From Pseudoxanthomonas sp. Root65 (GTDB lineage: Bacteria; Pseudomonadota; Gammaproteobacteria; Xanthomonadales; Xanthomonadaceae), in the NCBI RefSeq assembly GCF_001427635.1, contig NZ_LMHA01000005.1, positions 416 through 16,711 of the forward strand: DNA of 16,296 bases. Reading direction: 5' to 3'. Below, in pieces: positions 13,936 to 16,296 of the stretch; position 1 is the stretch's first letter; each line of letters opens with the position of its first letter. The notes under the pieces are model-generated. The model searched no databases and was not told where the DNA came from. It saw nothing but the letters and a program-made list of their open reading frames with translations. Made by a program: the position numbers and the translations under genes.

Positions 13936-14006
13936 CCATCTAAAGATCGCCCTCCACGGAAGGCCCTGGCATCCCGCCGGCCCTCCATCAGAAAAGAGAG
14001 ACTGTC

Positions 14007-16097
<2,091 letters not shown>

Positions 16098-16102
16098 AAG
16101 CC

Positions 16103-16296
<194 letters not shown>

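Overview
The window comes from the chromosome of a high-GC gammaproteobacterium, most likely a member of the Xanthomonadaceae/Lysobacteraceae (Lysobacter, Luteimonas, Pseudoxanthomonas, Stenotrophomonas or Xanthomonas type). I base this on the protein sequences (for example the 1383-residue RpoB, and NusG beginning [16 protein letters not shown]), on the rif and str gene clusters lying next to each other, and on intergenic repeats of a style I associate with this family. The genus cannot be fixed from the sequence alone.

Layout, all on the + strand: 1-127 is an intergenic stretch with a palindromic element and a terminator-like hairpin. It is followed by tRNA-Trp(CCA), secE, nusG, then (after a promoter and structured leader) rplK-rplA. 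A 424-nt leader with an L10 autoregulatory structure precedes rplJ-rplL. A 315-nt spacer with an attenuator-like hairpin, a repeat element and a long stem precedes rpoB-rpoC. An intrinsic terminator follows rpoC. A clear sigma70-type promoter then starts the str cluster rpsL-rpsG-fusA-tuf, with tuf cut by the window end after 33 codons. No protein-coding gene appears on the minus strand.

Together these genes encode the preprotein translocase subunit SecE, the elongation factor NusG, the ribosomal stalk and L1/L11 proteins, the two large RNA polymerase subunits, the decoding-centre proteins S12 and S7, and the elongation factors G and Tu. The coding content is ordinary and highly conserved.

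The unexpected material is between the genes. Three intergenic spacers (rplA-rplJ, rplL-rpoB, fusA-tuf) each hold an element with a 5' arm of four tandem 7-nt units and a related core. In two of them the 3' arm is four inverted 7-nt units in register. Each element has its own unit sequence, and in those two it is shared by both arms but not with the other elements. This looks like one family whose arms evolve together, and it is the best candidate here for something poorly described. Other points of interest are an enlarged L10 leader, a structured rpsG-fusA spacer, and a 12-nt rpsL-rpsG gap that leaves no room for an E. coli-style S7 operator.
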